Assembly: GCF_900182705.1 (NCBI RefSeq)
Contig: NZ_FXTP01000006.1
Coordinates: 62,001-126,000, forward strand
DNA length: 64,000 nucleotides
DNA from: Gracilimonas mengyeensis
Lineage (GTDB): Bacteria > Bacteroidota > Rhodothermia > Balneolales > Balneolaceae
Direction of reading: 5' to 3'
Shown one piece after another: positions 7,847 through 15,752 of this stretch. Made by a program: the position numbers and the translations under genes. Under the pieces are notes generated by a model. That model did not search any database. It was not told where the DNA came from and saw only the letters and a program-made list of their open reading frames with translations. The first letter of the stretch is position 1. Every line of letters begins with the position of its first letter.

Positions 7847-9209
7847 AATAAGCTTCTATCTCTTCCAGTTTTTTATTGATCATTTCTCTCGAATACCATT
7901 TACCCTGCACCATCACCCCGGAATGATTTTGGATTGCAGATAAATCTTCCAGCGGGTTGCCATTCACTAACACCAAATCGGCACGTTGGTCTTTTTGAAT
8001 GGTTCCAAATTCATCTTCATTCGCAAAATATTCGCCTACTTTTTGGGTGCCGCTTTGCAGGATTTCATAGTTGGTCATGCCTGCGGCTTGCATATGAGGC
8101 AGCTCGCGGTGAATAGAGAAGCCGGGCACGCTGAACAGCTGTGGGGCGTCGGTACCCATCAGAATGTTAACGCCGGCCTTGTTCATTTCTTCGAGCAGCT
8201 TGCGTCGTAATTCAGCCTGCTCTTCCGGGCTGCCAATGGTATAGCTGCTTCCGGGATTATCCGCAAAAGCAAAATAGTTTTCTTTTACCGCTTTTGGGAT
8301 GTATTTGAGTTCATCGTACTGCTTCATTGCTTCGTAGTCGGCTGCGCCGATAATGGTTTCCCAAAGTGCTTGGGTGGGTACAATCCATACACCATGATTT
8401 ATCGTCATCTGGATGATGTCGGCCATCTTCTGCTCCCGTTCTGCTTCCTCAAAAGCATCCAGATAAGCCACATAGCCGTCAATATGGTCGATAGATATTT
8501 GCCCGCTTTCGATGGCATGCACTACACCCACCTCGGCGGGAACGTGTCCGCCAAAGGTGATATCATTTTTATGAGCGGCGTTGGCCATCGCATCGTATTC
8601 TTCCCGCGATAAGCCGGGGTGCACTTTCAGTAGATCCCAGCCTTCTTCCACGTGTTCTTGTACCCGCTCGGCGGCTTGTTCAGGAGAGGATACCGTGTTG
8701 CCGTTAAAACTGGGTCCGGCCAAGTACAGGTTGGGACCAATAAGCTCACCGCTGTTTACCCGATCTTTTAGCTCCAGCTGATTGGGATATCCCAGCATTC
8801 CGCGCACGGTGGTGATACCGGCTGAGACATACAGGAATAGCGTACTTTCCACATATTCATCATCAAAATAGGCGGGGGCATCAGGGCCGGGATCGGTGGG
8901 TGGCACGTGGCCGTGCATCTCTGCCAGACCGGGCATCAGGTACTGGCCCGTGCCGTCAATTACAGTAGCACTTTTGGGGATCTTTGCTTCAGAGGATGGG
9001 ACTACTTCAACGATACGGTCGCCGCGGGTGATGACCGTATAGTTTTCCAGTATAATTTCTTCGTGCATTGGCAGCACATTTACATTGGTAAAGGCATAAA
9101 CGGGAGAGTCATAATCTTCAACAATAGAGCCTTCTCCGAGTTTTGGTCCTGCAAAATACAAGGTGATTAACAGAACAGGAATTGCAATAAAACCGACGAT
9201 CTTTTTCAT
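7836..9209 (-). CDS. Membrane-anchored amidohydrolase with complete metal site
   Basis: A 457-residue amidohydrolase of the imidazolonepropionase-like group with an N-terminal hydrophobic anchor or signal (residues 4-20). Metal-site residues look complete: MPGLAEMHGH (His99, His101), the DLLKVHPG lysine, FGGHVPAEVG, SIDHIDGY and the MGTDAPQ aspartate. The C-terminus carries GTIQKDQRADLVLVNGNPLEDL. It differs in sequence from the pair at 3250-5750, so it is a separate subfamily member. It forms a two-gene operon with the DUF2927 lipoprotein. The family includes prolidase- and amidase-like enzymes; no substrate can be named. Confidence 0.87.
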   Translation of the reverse strand: MKKIVGFIAIPVLLITLYFAGPKLGEGSIVEDYDSPVYAFTNVNVLPMHEEIILENYTVITRGDRIVEVVPSSEAKIPKSATVIDGTGQYLMPGLAEMHGHVPPTDPGPDAPAYFDDEYVESTLFLYVSAGITTVRGMLGYPNQLELKDRVNSGELIGPNLYLAGPSFNGNTVSSPEQAAERVQEHVEEGWDLLKVHPGLSREEYDAMANAAHKNDITFGGHVPAEVGVVHAIESGQISIDHIDGYVAYLDAFEEAEREQKMADIIQMTINHGVWIVPTQALWETIIGAADYEAMKQYDELKYIPKAVKENYFAFADNPGSSYTIGSPEEQAELRRKLLEEMNKAGVNILMGTDAPQLFSVPGFSIHRELPHMQAAGMTNYEILQSGTQKVGEYFANEDEFGTIQKDQRADLVLVNGNPLEDLSAIQNHSGVMVQGKWYSREMINKKLEEIEAYYAN

Positions 9210-9283
9210 AGGATTAGGAATGAATTTCTGATTGTTACAACATTAATGAAATTACTCATAAAAAGGAGGAGAAGAATGGAGGG

Positions 9284-9401
9284 CAAGGAATGTTGAATTT
9301 TGAGTGTTGAGTTTTGAATTTCTTGATAGCTGGATGAAACTTGCTCGACTTTAAATCATGCCAATGTATTTCCCCTCTTGGGAGGGGATTAAGGGGAGGG
9401 T
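9284..9401. repeat. Composite intergenic repeat A, copy 4
   Basis: GAATGTTGAATTTTGAGTGT and TGAGTTTTGAATTTC, then CCCCTCTTGGGAGGGGATTA and AGGGGAGGGT. Here the GC hairpin has compensatory changes (CCCCTC...GAGGGG) relative to the copies with CCCCGC...GCGGGG, which supports selection on, or mobility of, the folded form. Confidence 0.8.
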
Positions 9402-9540
9402 CAATGCTGCCAAGGGCAATTAGTCATGAATTTTACTAACAAACTATCAACAAAAAATAGGGTCGGAATATCGAATATTGAATATTCAACATTGAATTTC
9501 GAAGTAATTTGGAATGATGAATTAGAAATCTTGAATTTAC

Positions 9541-9603
9541 CAGCAACCAGCAACCAGCAACCAGCAACCAGCAACCAGCAACCAGCAACCAGCAACCAGC
9601 AAC
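9541..9603. repeat. Tandem heptanucleotide repeat (CAGCAAC)9
   Basis: Nine perfect copies of CAGCAAC followed by a degenerate CAGCAGT, 140 nt upstream of the response-regulator start. AT-rich TTGAATATTGAA-type sequence precedes it. The copy number is likely to vary between isolates. Confidence 0.95.
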
Positions 9604-9696
9604 CAGCAGTCAGACTTCGCAATCTTCAATTTTTAATCTTGAATCCAAAAAAGGCCGTAACAATTTCTTAATGCGCTAAATCTTATATTAAAACGG

Positions 9697-9704
9697 TACC
9701 TTTG
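9697..9704 (+). promoter_or_regulatory. Likely -7 box of the two-component operon
   Basis: TACCTTTG matches the Bacteroidota TAnnTTTG -7 consensus, 40 nt upstream of the start at 9745. No convincing TTG -33 element is seen at the expected spacing. Confidence 0.5.
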
Positions 9705-9744
9705 TACCTATCAAATACGGAACTCATCACAAAACACCAACACC

Positions 9745-10422
9745 GTGGCTAAGCAAACCATACTTGTAGTTGACGACGAAAAGGATCTTCTGGACCTGAT
9801 TGAATACAACCTGAAGAAGGAAGGTTTCGATGTAATTAAAGCAGAGAACGGAGAAGAAGGCATTAAAAAAGCCAAAGAGCATAATCCCAACCTTGTGTTG
9901 ATGGATATTATGATGCCCAAGATGGACGGGATGGAAGCGGTGGAGAAAATGCGCGCTGATGATGAGCTGAAAGCCATCCCCATCATTTTTCTAACAGCCC
10001 GCAGTGATGAAAAAACCGAAGTGGAAGGCCTGGATAAAGGCGGCGATGACTACATCACCAAGCCGATCAGTACTACCAAGTTAATTTCCAGAATCAAGGC
10101 TGTAATGCGCCGCTTTGAAGAAACCCAGGAAGAAGTGAATCGCCTGGACGTACACGACCTGTCTATCGACAAAGATCGCTACATTGTGACCAAAGGCGAT
10201 GAGGAATTCCAGCTGCCACGTAAAGAATTTGAACTGCTGTATTACCTGGCCAGCCGCAAAGGAAAAGTACGCGACCGGCAAACACTGCTTAATAAAGTTT
10301 GGGGAGATAACATCTATGTGGTGGATCGCACGGTGGACGTTCACGTGCGTAAAATCCGGGAAAAACTGGGTGACCACTACATTGAAACAGTAAAAGGGGT
10401 AGGATATCGTTTTAAGGAATGA
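9745..10422 (+). CDS. OmpR/PhoB-family response regulator
   Basis: A 225-residue two-component response regulator. The receiver domain (1-118) has the acidic pocket Asp10-Asp11, the phospho-acceptor Asp54 (VLMDIMMP), Thr84 and Lys106 (TKP). The C-terminal winged helix (about 130-224) ends with VDRTVDVHVRKIREKLG and TVKGVGYRFKE, the OmpR/PhoB pattern that contacts DNA. It starts with GTG, and the last codons overlap the kinase start (ATGA at 10419-10422). Its partner is therefore the next gene. The regulon is not evident; the protein resembles PhoB, but no phosphate genes lie nearby. Confidence 0.95.
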   Translation: MAKQTILVVDDEKDLLDLIEYNLKKEGFDVIKAENGEEGIKKAKEHNPNLVLMDIMMPKMDGMEAVEKMRADDELKAIPIIFLTARSDEKTEVEGLDKGGDDYITKPISTTKLISRIKAVMRRFEETQEEVNRLDVHDLSIDKDRYIVTKGDEEFQLPRKEFELLYYLASRKGKVRDRQTLLNKVWGDNIYVVDRTVDVHVRKIREKLGDHYIETVKGVGYRFKE

Positions 10423-11504
10423 GCCAATCAAAAAGGGATAAACAAAAGTTACTTTTTCGCTTTGGGTTCAGGATAGCATTTCGGGTGGCGGCTGCCTCCG
10501 CTGTGTTTCTGTACCTCTTGTTTTGGCTGTATTTGCAGCTTGTACCAAAGGAAGCCGCTAGTCTTGCTTTAATAACGGGACTATTTATTCTCCTGCTCAC
10601 CTACGGCATCAGTTATTTTTATGCCAAGCAACGCTTCAAGATTGTTGAACGACTGTTTAAAAACATTGCGCGCAAACGGTTTATGGAATATGCGGAGGTT
10701 TCTTCTTCGCAGCGTGATGAACTGGATTACCTGACCAAACAGGGCATCAAATCAAGCCGGACGATTGAGCGGGAGATTCAGCGCTTGAACCGGATTGAAA
10801 ACTACCGCAAGGAATTTATTGGGGATATTTCTCATGAGCTGAAAACACCCATTTTTGCTATCCAGGGTTTTATCGAAACGTTGCTGAATGGTGCTTTGGA
10901 AGATGAAGAGGTGAACCGGGAGTTTCTTCGCAAAGCTATGCGAAATGTGAACCGGCTGATCTATCTCACCAAAGATCTTATGGAGATTTCCAAGCTGGAA
11001 ACCGGGGAGCTTAAATCTGAGATTGAGGAAATTTATCTCTACGAGGTAATCCATGACATTATCGAGAGCCTGAATTACAAGGCCGAGAAGGAGAACATTA
11101 AGCTCACCATCCACGACTTTGATAAGAACCTGAAGGTGAAGGTGGACAAGAACCAGGTGAAGCAGGTGTTCATCAACCTGATAGAAAATGCCATTAAGTA
11201 CAACGTGCCCAACGGGGAAGTGGAAGTGTATGTGTACGTGAAGCCGAAACAGCCCGAGCGCGTGTTTGTATCGGTGAAGGATACGGGGATTGGTATCGAC
11301 GAAAAAGATATTCCAAGGGTAACGGAACGCTTTTTTCGGGTTGATAAATCGCGGTCGCGAGAACGGGGCGGCACCGGACTGGGACTGGCCATTGTAAAAC
11401 ACATCATGGAAGCCCACGGGGAGAAGTTCCATATTGAAAGCGAACCCAACAAAGGCTCTACCTTTACCATTAGCCTGCACCGTGCGGATATGGTTAGGGT
11501 TTAG
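10419..11504 (+). CDS. Sensor histidine kinase (PhoR-like)
   Basis: A 361-residue inner-membrane kinase. Two transmembrane helices lie at about residues 18-40 and 48-66 with almost no periplasmic loop, so sensing is probably within the membrane or through partners. The H-box is FIGDISHELKTPIF with phospho-acceptor His139. The ATPase domain has the N box (NLIENAIKYN), G1 (DTGIGI), F box (ERFFRVDKSRSR) and G2 (GGTGLGLAIVKH). It overlaps the response-regulator stop by 4 nt. No PAS domain is evident between the membrane segments and the H-box. Confidence 0.95.
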   Translation: MSQSKRDKQKLLFRFGFRIAFRVAAASAVFLYLLFWLYLQLVPKEAASLALITGLFILLLTYGISYFYAKQRFKIVERLFKNIARKRFMEYAEVSSSQRDELDYLTKQGIKSSRTIEREIQRLNRIENYRKEFIGDISHELKTPIFAIQGFIETLLNGALEDEEVNREFLRKAMRNVNRLIYLTKDLMEISKLETGELKSEIEEIYLYEVIHDIIESLNYKAEKENIKLTIHDFDKNLKVKVDKNQVKQVFINLIENAIKYNVPNGEVEVYVYVKPKQPERVFVSVKDTGIGIDEKDIPRVTERFFRVDKSRSRERGGTGLGLAIVKHIMEAHGEKFHIESEPNKGSTFTISLHRADMVRV

Positions 11505-11867
11505 ACGTTTTGAATGTTGAGTTTTGAGTGTTTAGTGAACTGGCGTTTGACTTAAGAGCTTTCTCTGCTTGGGTGGTTCTGGCTAATTCGGGGTAGGTAG
11601 GTGGGTTTTTAGTAAAAAGTGAAAGGGGAAAAGTGAAAATTAGCCGGGTGGTTTTGTAGATTTTCTATTTTACTTAAGCATCCTGCCTGAGATAAAAAAA
11701 TGATCCGTAGGATCAGAATGTGGGTAGAAATGGATCAACAAAGACAACAAACCTCTGCCCGGTTGGTTTACAGGTGATATTGGTTTTCAGAGGTTGGCAT
11801 CCGTTCTTAACGAGAAAAAGGCTACATCTTAGCGACCATGTAGATTTACAAATAAACAGGTTTTCAT
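11505..11867. other. Intergenic region with decayed repeats
   Basis: No gene seen. A decayed composite repeat A follows the kinase stop (GAATGTTGAGTTTTGAGTGT at 11511, then CTCTGCTTGGGTGG). At 11701-11715 there is a palindrome TGATCC-GTA-GGATCA, followed by sequence ending just before the broken gene at 11868, which looks like an inserted repeat segment. Confidence 0.5.
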
Positions 11868-12054
11868 ATGACGGGTAAATCAGATCAGAAAAAAAAACAA
11901 CACTGGAATGGGCGTGGGTTTAGGCTTGGCCATTGGGACAGCCCTCGGTGTGGCTCTCGATAACCTGGCGCTTTGGCTGAGTATTGGAATTGCCATAGGT
12001 GCCAGCTTTGGTAGTTTTATAGGTGGAAAGAAAGGGAAGTCTGGGGATAAGTGA
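11868..12054 (+). pseudogene. Frameshifted small glycine-zipper membrane protein
   Basis: The ATG at 11868 opens MTGKSDQKK, then meets a run of nine A residues (11889-11897). The rest of the protein continues one base out of frame from about 11896 and ends at TGA 12052-12054: NNTGMGVGLGLAIGTALGVA followed by LDNLALWLSIGIAIGASFGS and FIGGKKGKSGDK. Removing one A would give a single 61-residue protein with a Gly-rich transmembrane hairpin, a common small-protein type in this phylum. It could be a true mutation, a sequencing error in the homopolymer, or a slippage site; alternatively ATG 11908 may be the start of a 48-residue product. Confidence 0.65.
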
Positions 12055-12287
12055 TCTGTAAGGCTAGTTGCTAAGAGCTGTCATTTTTCTACAATAAGTT
12101 CTTGTATATGCTGTTTCTTAGAGCTATCTCTGCTTGCTAAAGTGGGGGAGATTGTTATATTGGAGAGGAATTCGGGGAGTTTATGCGAATAAGAAGGTTT
12201 GGGACATATAAAGTCGTTTTGGGTTGTTCGCCTTAATTCCATTTTCTTCTCATAAGATGATATCAGCTTTCATTTAGAATAAAACTT

Positions 12288-13145
12288 ATGGCCAGAAAAA
12301 AGAAGACAGATTTTCAAATTTACAGATATCAAATTCTTCCAATATCCAGAAATATACAGAAGGATTTTTTTGATGGAATTGAATCAATTGAAGAATTGAT
12401 TGCAAAGAAAAATCAATTTTTCGAAGAGGCAATTCTTAAAATAAATGACTTTGATTATTCTTATTCAGAGCTTGCACACAAAATTAGGCACAAGGATGAT
12501 GATTTTTTTCTATTTAAATTTGGGGTAAACAGGTCCATTAGTAGAGAAACTAGAGAATTTACAGAAGAAGAAATTGACAATTGGCCCTCTTTTTATGTTG
12601 GTATTTGGAATAGTCCTGATAAACAATTTTTTGTTGTTGAAGAAAGAAGAGACGCATTTCAACAAACTAAATCCTTTGTTAAACTTTTCGAAGAGAACGT
12701 AAATAGAGTTTTGGAAAGGTATAATCTTGTATGTTTGATTGAACCATTATTTGAAGAGAATTCTTTTTGGGCTGTAGTTGATGAATATCAGGAAAGAATA
12801 GTTGCTGTTGAATTTGAATTAATAACTCCAAATCTGGCTAACATATCTGGGAAGTTAAGCGATGAGTTAAAGGATTTTGCGAAGGCTACAAATTCGCAAA
12901 AGACAAACATGAAAATTCAATCTGATAAGTCTTCTCATTTGGATATTCAGGAAGAAAACAAGAATATAGATGGTTTAGTTGATTATTCGAGTGAAGGTGG
13001 AGGTGATATCAAGTTCAGAATCAAAAACTTAAAAAAAATGATAAGTTTAGGAGAATCAGTCAAAACTATTGAAATTGACGATATTTATATTTCCGGTATT
13101 AATTCAAAGGAAATAACTGATTTGTTGAAGGATCTTTTGGAATGA
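12288..13145 (+). CDS. Unknown protein, first gene of an AT-rich two-gene module
   Basis: A 285-residue cytoplasmic protein I do not recognise. It begins MARKKKTDFQIYRYQILPI and has no signal peptide or membrane segment. Central features are FYVGIWNSPDKQFFVVEERR and PLFEENSFWAVVDEYQERIVAVEFELITPN, which suggest a mixed alpha/beta domain. A charged linker (about residues 190-235) leads to a C-terminal GGGDIKFRIKNLKK segment. The gene is markedly AT-rich compared with flanking genes, with AAA/AAT/TTT-rich codon use. It overlaps the next gene, which encodes a membrane protein, by 4 nt. A soluble protein plus a small membrane protein next to a toxin-antitoxin pair resembles the layout of many anti-phage systems, but no known family is assigned. 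Confidence 0.7.
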   Translation: MARKKKTDFQIYRYQILPISRNIQKDFFDGIESIEELIAKKNQFFEEAILKINDFDYSYSELAHKIRHKDDDFFLFKFGVNRSISRETREFTEEEIDNWPSFYVGIWNSPDKQFFVVEERRDAFQQTKSFVKLFEENVNRVLERYNLVCLIEPLFEENSFWAVVDEYQERIVAVEFELITPNLANISGKLSDELKDFAKATNSQKTNMKIQSDKSSHLDIQEENKNIDGLVDYSSEGGGDIKFRIKNLKKMISLGESVKTIEIDDIYISGINSKEITDLLKDLLE

Positions 13146-13573
13146 ATGATGTTTTTAAAAATATTTTTATTTCACTTGGAATCGCATTCATCTTGGTGGC
13201 GATACAAACTTCTGTTAACTCAGAATATTTAAATGAGTTTTTAAAAAACAATTTAATCACTCTTTTGGTGGCATTACTTGCTATTAATTCTGCTACCCTT
13301 GGAATAATTCTAACTAAATTAAGAGACCTTATTGATAAGAATAGTTCTGCAAATTTTCTTCAAACAAAGAATGAAATGCTACTTTCAATTAAAGAGCAAA
13401 TAGGTCTTATAGCTTTTTCAGTAGTGGTTATGCTTTTGAAATACTCGCACTTATATAATTCAATTTGTATTAAGGATTACTTTATTGACACTATCATTAT
13501 TGGAATTTTTGTCTATGCTATTCTCATTCTGTATGATACTGCTAAATCGGTTTTTCTACTTTTAGATCTCTAA
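13142..13573 (+). CDS. Small four-helix membrane protein, second gene of the AT-rich module
   Basis: A 143-residue protein with about four predicted transmembrane helices: residues 5-23, 34-55, 85-103 and 112-135. A charged cytoplasmic or periplasmic loop (KLRDLIDKNSSANFLQTKNE) lies between the second and third. The ATG overlaps the preceding stop (ATGA, 13142-13145), so the two products are made together. Base composition is as AT-rich as its partner. It is not recognised; a membrane effector is one possibility, based only on the layout. Confidence 0.7.
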   Translation: MNDVFKNIFISLGIAFILVAIQTSVNSEYLNEFLKNNLITLLVALLAINSATLGIILTKLRDLIDKNSSANFLQTKNEMLLSIKEQIGLIAFSVVVMLLKYSHLYNSICIKDYFIDTIIIGIFVYAILILYDTAKSVFLLLDL

Positions 13574-13682
13574 ACTTTTGCTGAAATACCCAGTTGGGGA
13601 TGCCTGAAAGGACCACCTGGTCCAGAAGACTTGTATACCCACATTAATCTCGTTGCCAAATTCCTAGGTAGAAAAAAATACT

Positions 13683-14099
13683 ATGCGTCTAATAAGCTAT
13701 TCTTTTTTTTGTTCGATATTGTTGTTTTCCGCTTGTTCACTCAAAACAAATGGCGATGATTCCTCCACGGATATCAATCTGGAAGAACTAACCCAACATT
13801 GGGTTCATTCCTATGAGGAAGAGCCGCAGGGCAGCGACGTGAGTGTTTACAGGCCTCATGATTACAAGGAATTCCCTCCGAGTCGCTTTAGAATGCAGTA
13901 TATTTTTGAAGCAGATGGTTATTGCACGTGGTTTTATCTTGCTCCGGATGATGGGCATCATTTCAGGCCCGGAAAGTGGCAGCTGGATGCCCAAGATCAT
14001 AAAGTTATAATCATTGAGCAAGATGATGAAATATTGCGATATCGAATCACCGAACTGAACAAAGAAGTACTTCGCATGCAACTATTGGGGAAAATCTAA
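13683..14099 (+). CDS. Small lipoprotein of unknown function
   Basis: A 138-residue predicted lipoprotein: a signal segment ending LLFSAC (Cys18). The mature domain reads LTQHWVHSYEEE, VYRPHDYKEFPPSRFRMQYIFEADGYCTWFYLAPDDGHHF, GKWQLDAQDHKVIII. This looks like a small beta-barrel or lipocalin-like fold shared by several hypothetical lipoproteins in Bacteroidota. It sits between the AT-rich module and a methyltransferase remnant. The function is unknown. Confidence 0.7.
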   Translation: MRLISYSFFCSILLFSACSLKTNGDDSSTDINLEELTQHWVHSYEEEPQGSDVSVYRPHDYKEFPPSRFRMQYIFEADGYCTWFYLAPDDGHHFRPGKWQLDAQDHKVIIIEQDDEILRYRITELNKEVLRMQLLGKI

Positions 14100-14108
14100 C
14101 AAAAAAAG

Positions 14109-14171
14109 ATGAAAAAAGACCCCACCAACGCTTATGAAGCAGTAGTCCTTAATCTATTTTCCAATTACTAA
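14109..14171 (+). pseudogene. 5' remnant duplicate of the methyltransferase gene
   Basis: ATG 14109 opens MKKDPTNAYEAVV, matching the start MKKDPANGYESVA of the intact methyltransferase at 14961. About 37 of the first 42 bases are identical. Similarity then stops abruptly and the frame ends after 20 codons. The toxin-antitoxin pair lies between this fragment and the intact gene, so this is a truncated tandem copy or the edge of an insertion. Confidence 0.7.
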
Positions 14172-14275
14172 GTTGGAGTGGTTGAATGAAACACACGGTC
14201 CATAAGGTTAATAACTGATAGAAAAGTCTGTCCGTTTTAATTAAATTGATTGAGTGCAAAAATGATATTGTATCA

Positions 14276-14581
14276 ATGGCTACGAATATAGATTTCCATT
14301 CTGAACAACTTAAGCAACTTTGTAAGAAGTACAATGTGGAGAAGCTATATCTGTTTGGATCTGCAATTACAAATGATTTCACTGAAGACAGTGATTTGGA
14401 TTTCATGGTTAAATTTAAACGTCAGGGTTTTGAAGGTGCATTTGATCAATTTATTGGGTTCAAGCAGGAGTTGGAGCAAATTTATGGCCGGCCTGTAGAC
14501 TTATATCACTTCAAAAAGTTCAGGAATTCGATCTTTCAGCAGGAAGTAGAACAGACCAAAGAGCTTCTCTATGCCGCATAA
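14276..14581 (+). CDS. MNT-type nucleotidyltransferase (MntA-like antitoxin)
   Basis: A 101-residue minimal nucleotidyltransferase. The catalytic signature is LFGSAITNDFTEDSDLDFMV: the GS pair followed by the DxD motif (SDLD). The C-terminal RPVDLYHFKKFRNSIF is also typical. In HEPN/MNT pairs this protein adds AMP to the HEPN toxin and silences it. A TTG start at 14246 would add ten residues; the ATG at 14276 is preferred. It overlaps the downstream HEPN gene by 11 nt, the normal arrangement. Confidence 0.88.
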   Translation: MATNIDFHSEQLKQLCKKYNVEKLYLFGSAITNDFTEDSDLDFMVKFKRQGFEGAFDQFIGFKQELEQIYGRPVDLYHFKKFRNSIFQQEVEQTKELLYAA

Positions 14582-14903
14582 AGCCAGAAAATTACTCCTT
14601 GATATAAGCCTTTCATGTCAGGAAATTCTGGATTTTATTGAGGGTAAAAGTTTTGAGGATTTTCAGGAGGAACGCATACTCCAGCTTGCAATAGAAAGAG
14701 AGTTTGAAATCATCGGGGAAGCGTTGCTCAGGTTATCCCGAATTGAAGAAGATTCGCTTGCAGATAAAATTCCTGAATACCGCAAAATTATAGATTTCAG
14801 AAATATCATAGCTCATGGGTATGATATAATTGATGAGGCAGCAATGTGGGATTTTGCAGTAAATCGGGTTCCTGTACTGTTGGAAAAAGTAAAAAATTAT
14901 TGA
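14571..14903 (+). CDS. HEPN-domain RNase toxin (HepT/DUF86)
   Basis: A 110-residue all-helical HEPN protein. The RNase motif Rx4-6H is RNIIAH (residues 86-91), followed by the conserved GYDIID in which the tyrosine is the adenylylation site in characterised HepT proteins. The start MPHKARKLLLDISLSCQEI and the core ILQLAIEREFEIIGEALLRL are characteristic. It forms a type VII toxin-antitoxin pair with the overlapping MNT gene. Both genes look intact. Confidence 0.9.
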   Translation: MPHKARKLLLDISLSCQEILDFIEGKSFEDFQEERILQLAIEREFEIIGEALLRLSRIEEDSLADKIPEYRKIIDFRNIIAHGYDIIDEAAMWDFAVNRVPVLLEKVKNY

Positions 14904-14960
14904 TGCAAATTCCTAACACCTGAGAACAAGCCGAAGGTCTGGAATCCAACCAGATAAACC

Positions 14961-15542
14961 ATGAAAAAAGACCCTGCCAACGGTTATGAATCAGTAGCCA
15001 GGGAGTTTATAGCTCACCGCAGTCAATCAACGGTTGGGGCAGATAAAGTTCGTTTGTGGGCACAAACCTTGAAGCCAAATGCCACGATCCTGGATCTGGG
15101 TTGCGGCAACGGCATTCCTATTACCAAAACGTTGGTGCAAGAGGGTCACACTCTTTATGGGGTCGATGCTTCTCCAACGCTCGTGCAATCCTTTCGTGAA
15201 CACTTTCCTGATGTGCCTGTGGCTTGTGAGCCCGTAGAAAGTTCGGATTTCTTCAGCAGAACATTTGATGGGGTGATAGCTTGGGGTTTGATGTTTTTGT
15301 TAGATGAAAATGCCCAATCCGAATTAATCCATCGCGTAGTAAACATTCTTAAACCGGGCGGACAGTTTTTGTTCACCTCTCCCAAACAAGCCTGTCGGTG
15401 GACGGATGTAATGGCTGGTGCAACATCTCGGTCGCTGGGAGCTGAGGAATATGAGCGCATTTTATCCTCCGCCGGATTATCCCTCATTGATCAATATATA
15501 GATGAAGGAGAGAACTATTATTATGTGGCCCGGCAAACCTGA
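14961..15542 (+). CDS. Class I SAM-dependent methyltransferase
   Basis: A 193-residue methyltransferase with a Rossmann core: motif I ILDLGCGNGIPI (about residues 41-52), the acidic end of strand 2 (GVDASPTLVQSF), motif IV FDGVIAWGLMFLL, and LKPGGQFLFTSP. The length and layout fit a stand-alone small-molecule methyltransferase. No substrate domain can be seen. A truncated copy of its first codons lies at 14109, on the other side of the HEPN/MNT pair. Confidence 0.85.
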   Translation: MKKDPANGYESVAREFIAHRSQSTVGADKVRLWAQTLKPNATILDLGCGNGIPITKTLVQEGHTLYGVDASPTLVQSFREHFPDVPVACEPVESSDFFSRTFDGVIAWGLMFLLDENAQSELIHRVVNILKPGGQFLFTSPKQACRWTDVMAGATSRSLGAEEYERILSSAGLSLIDQYIDEGENYYYVARQT

Positions 15543-15752
15543 GAAGGAAAGACAGCTTCAGTCTTTTAAGGAACATTTGCGCACTAACTGCATCTAACTT
15601 GTTACGATAAAAAGAAGAGTATCAGACTATTTTCGCCATGTCTCTGTATTCACTGATATTGATATGGAAGAGGGCATATTAAAACAACAATACCTGATTA
15701 GCCTCAAGTCTTTTAAGTAAAAGTTTTCCGCCATTTTATTTGGTTACATAGC

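Noticed and set aside
9541-9603. Possible CRISPR array
   Set aside because: The unit is only 7 bp and contiguous, with no spacers and no cas genes in the window.
9401-9622. Reading frames across the CAGCAAC tandem repeat, both strands
   Set aside because: They translate the repeat into cyclic WLLVAGC-type or SNQQPAT-type peptides; no gene-like features, signals or start sites.
9745-11504. Naming the two-component pair phoB-phoR
   Set aside because: The proteins have PhoB/PhoR-like architecture, but no phosphate-uptake genes or Pho boxes are visible here, so only the family is given.
15600-15720. Short open frame ending KSFK before the SbnA-FAD gene
   Set aside because: About 40 codons with no start codon, ribosome-binding site or recognisable domain; at most a remnant.
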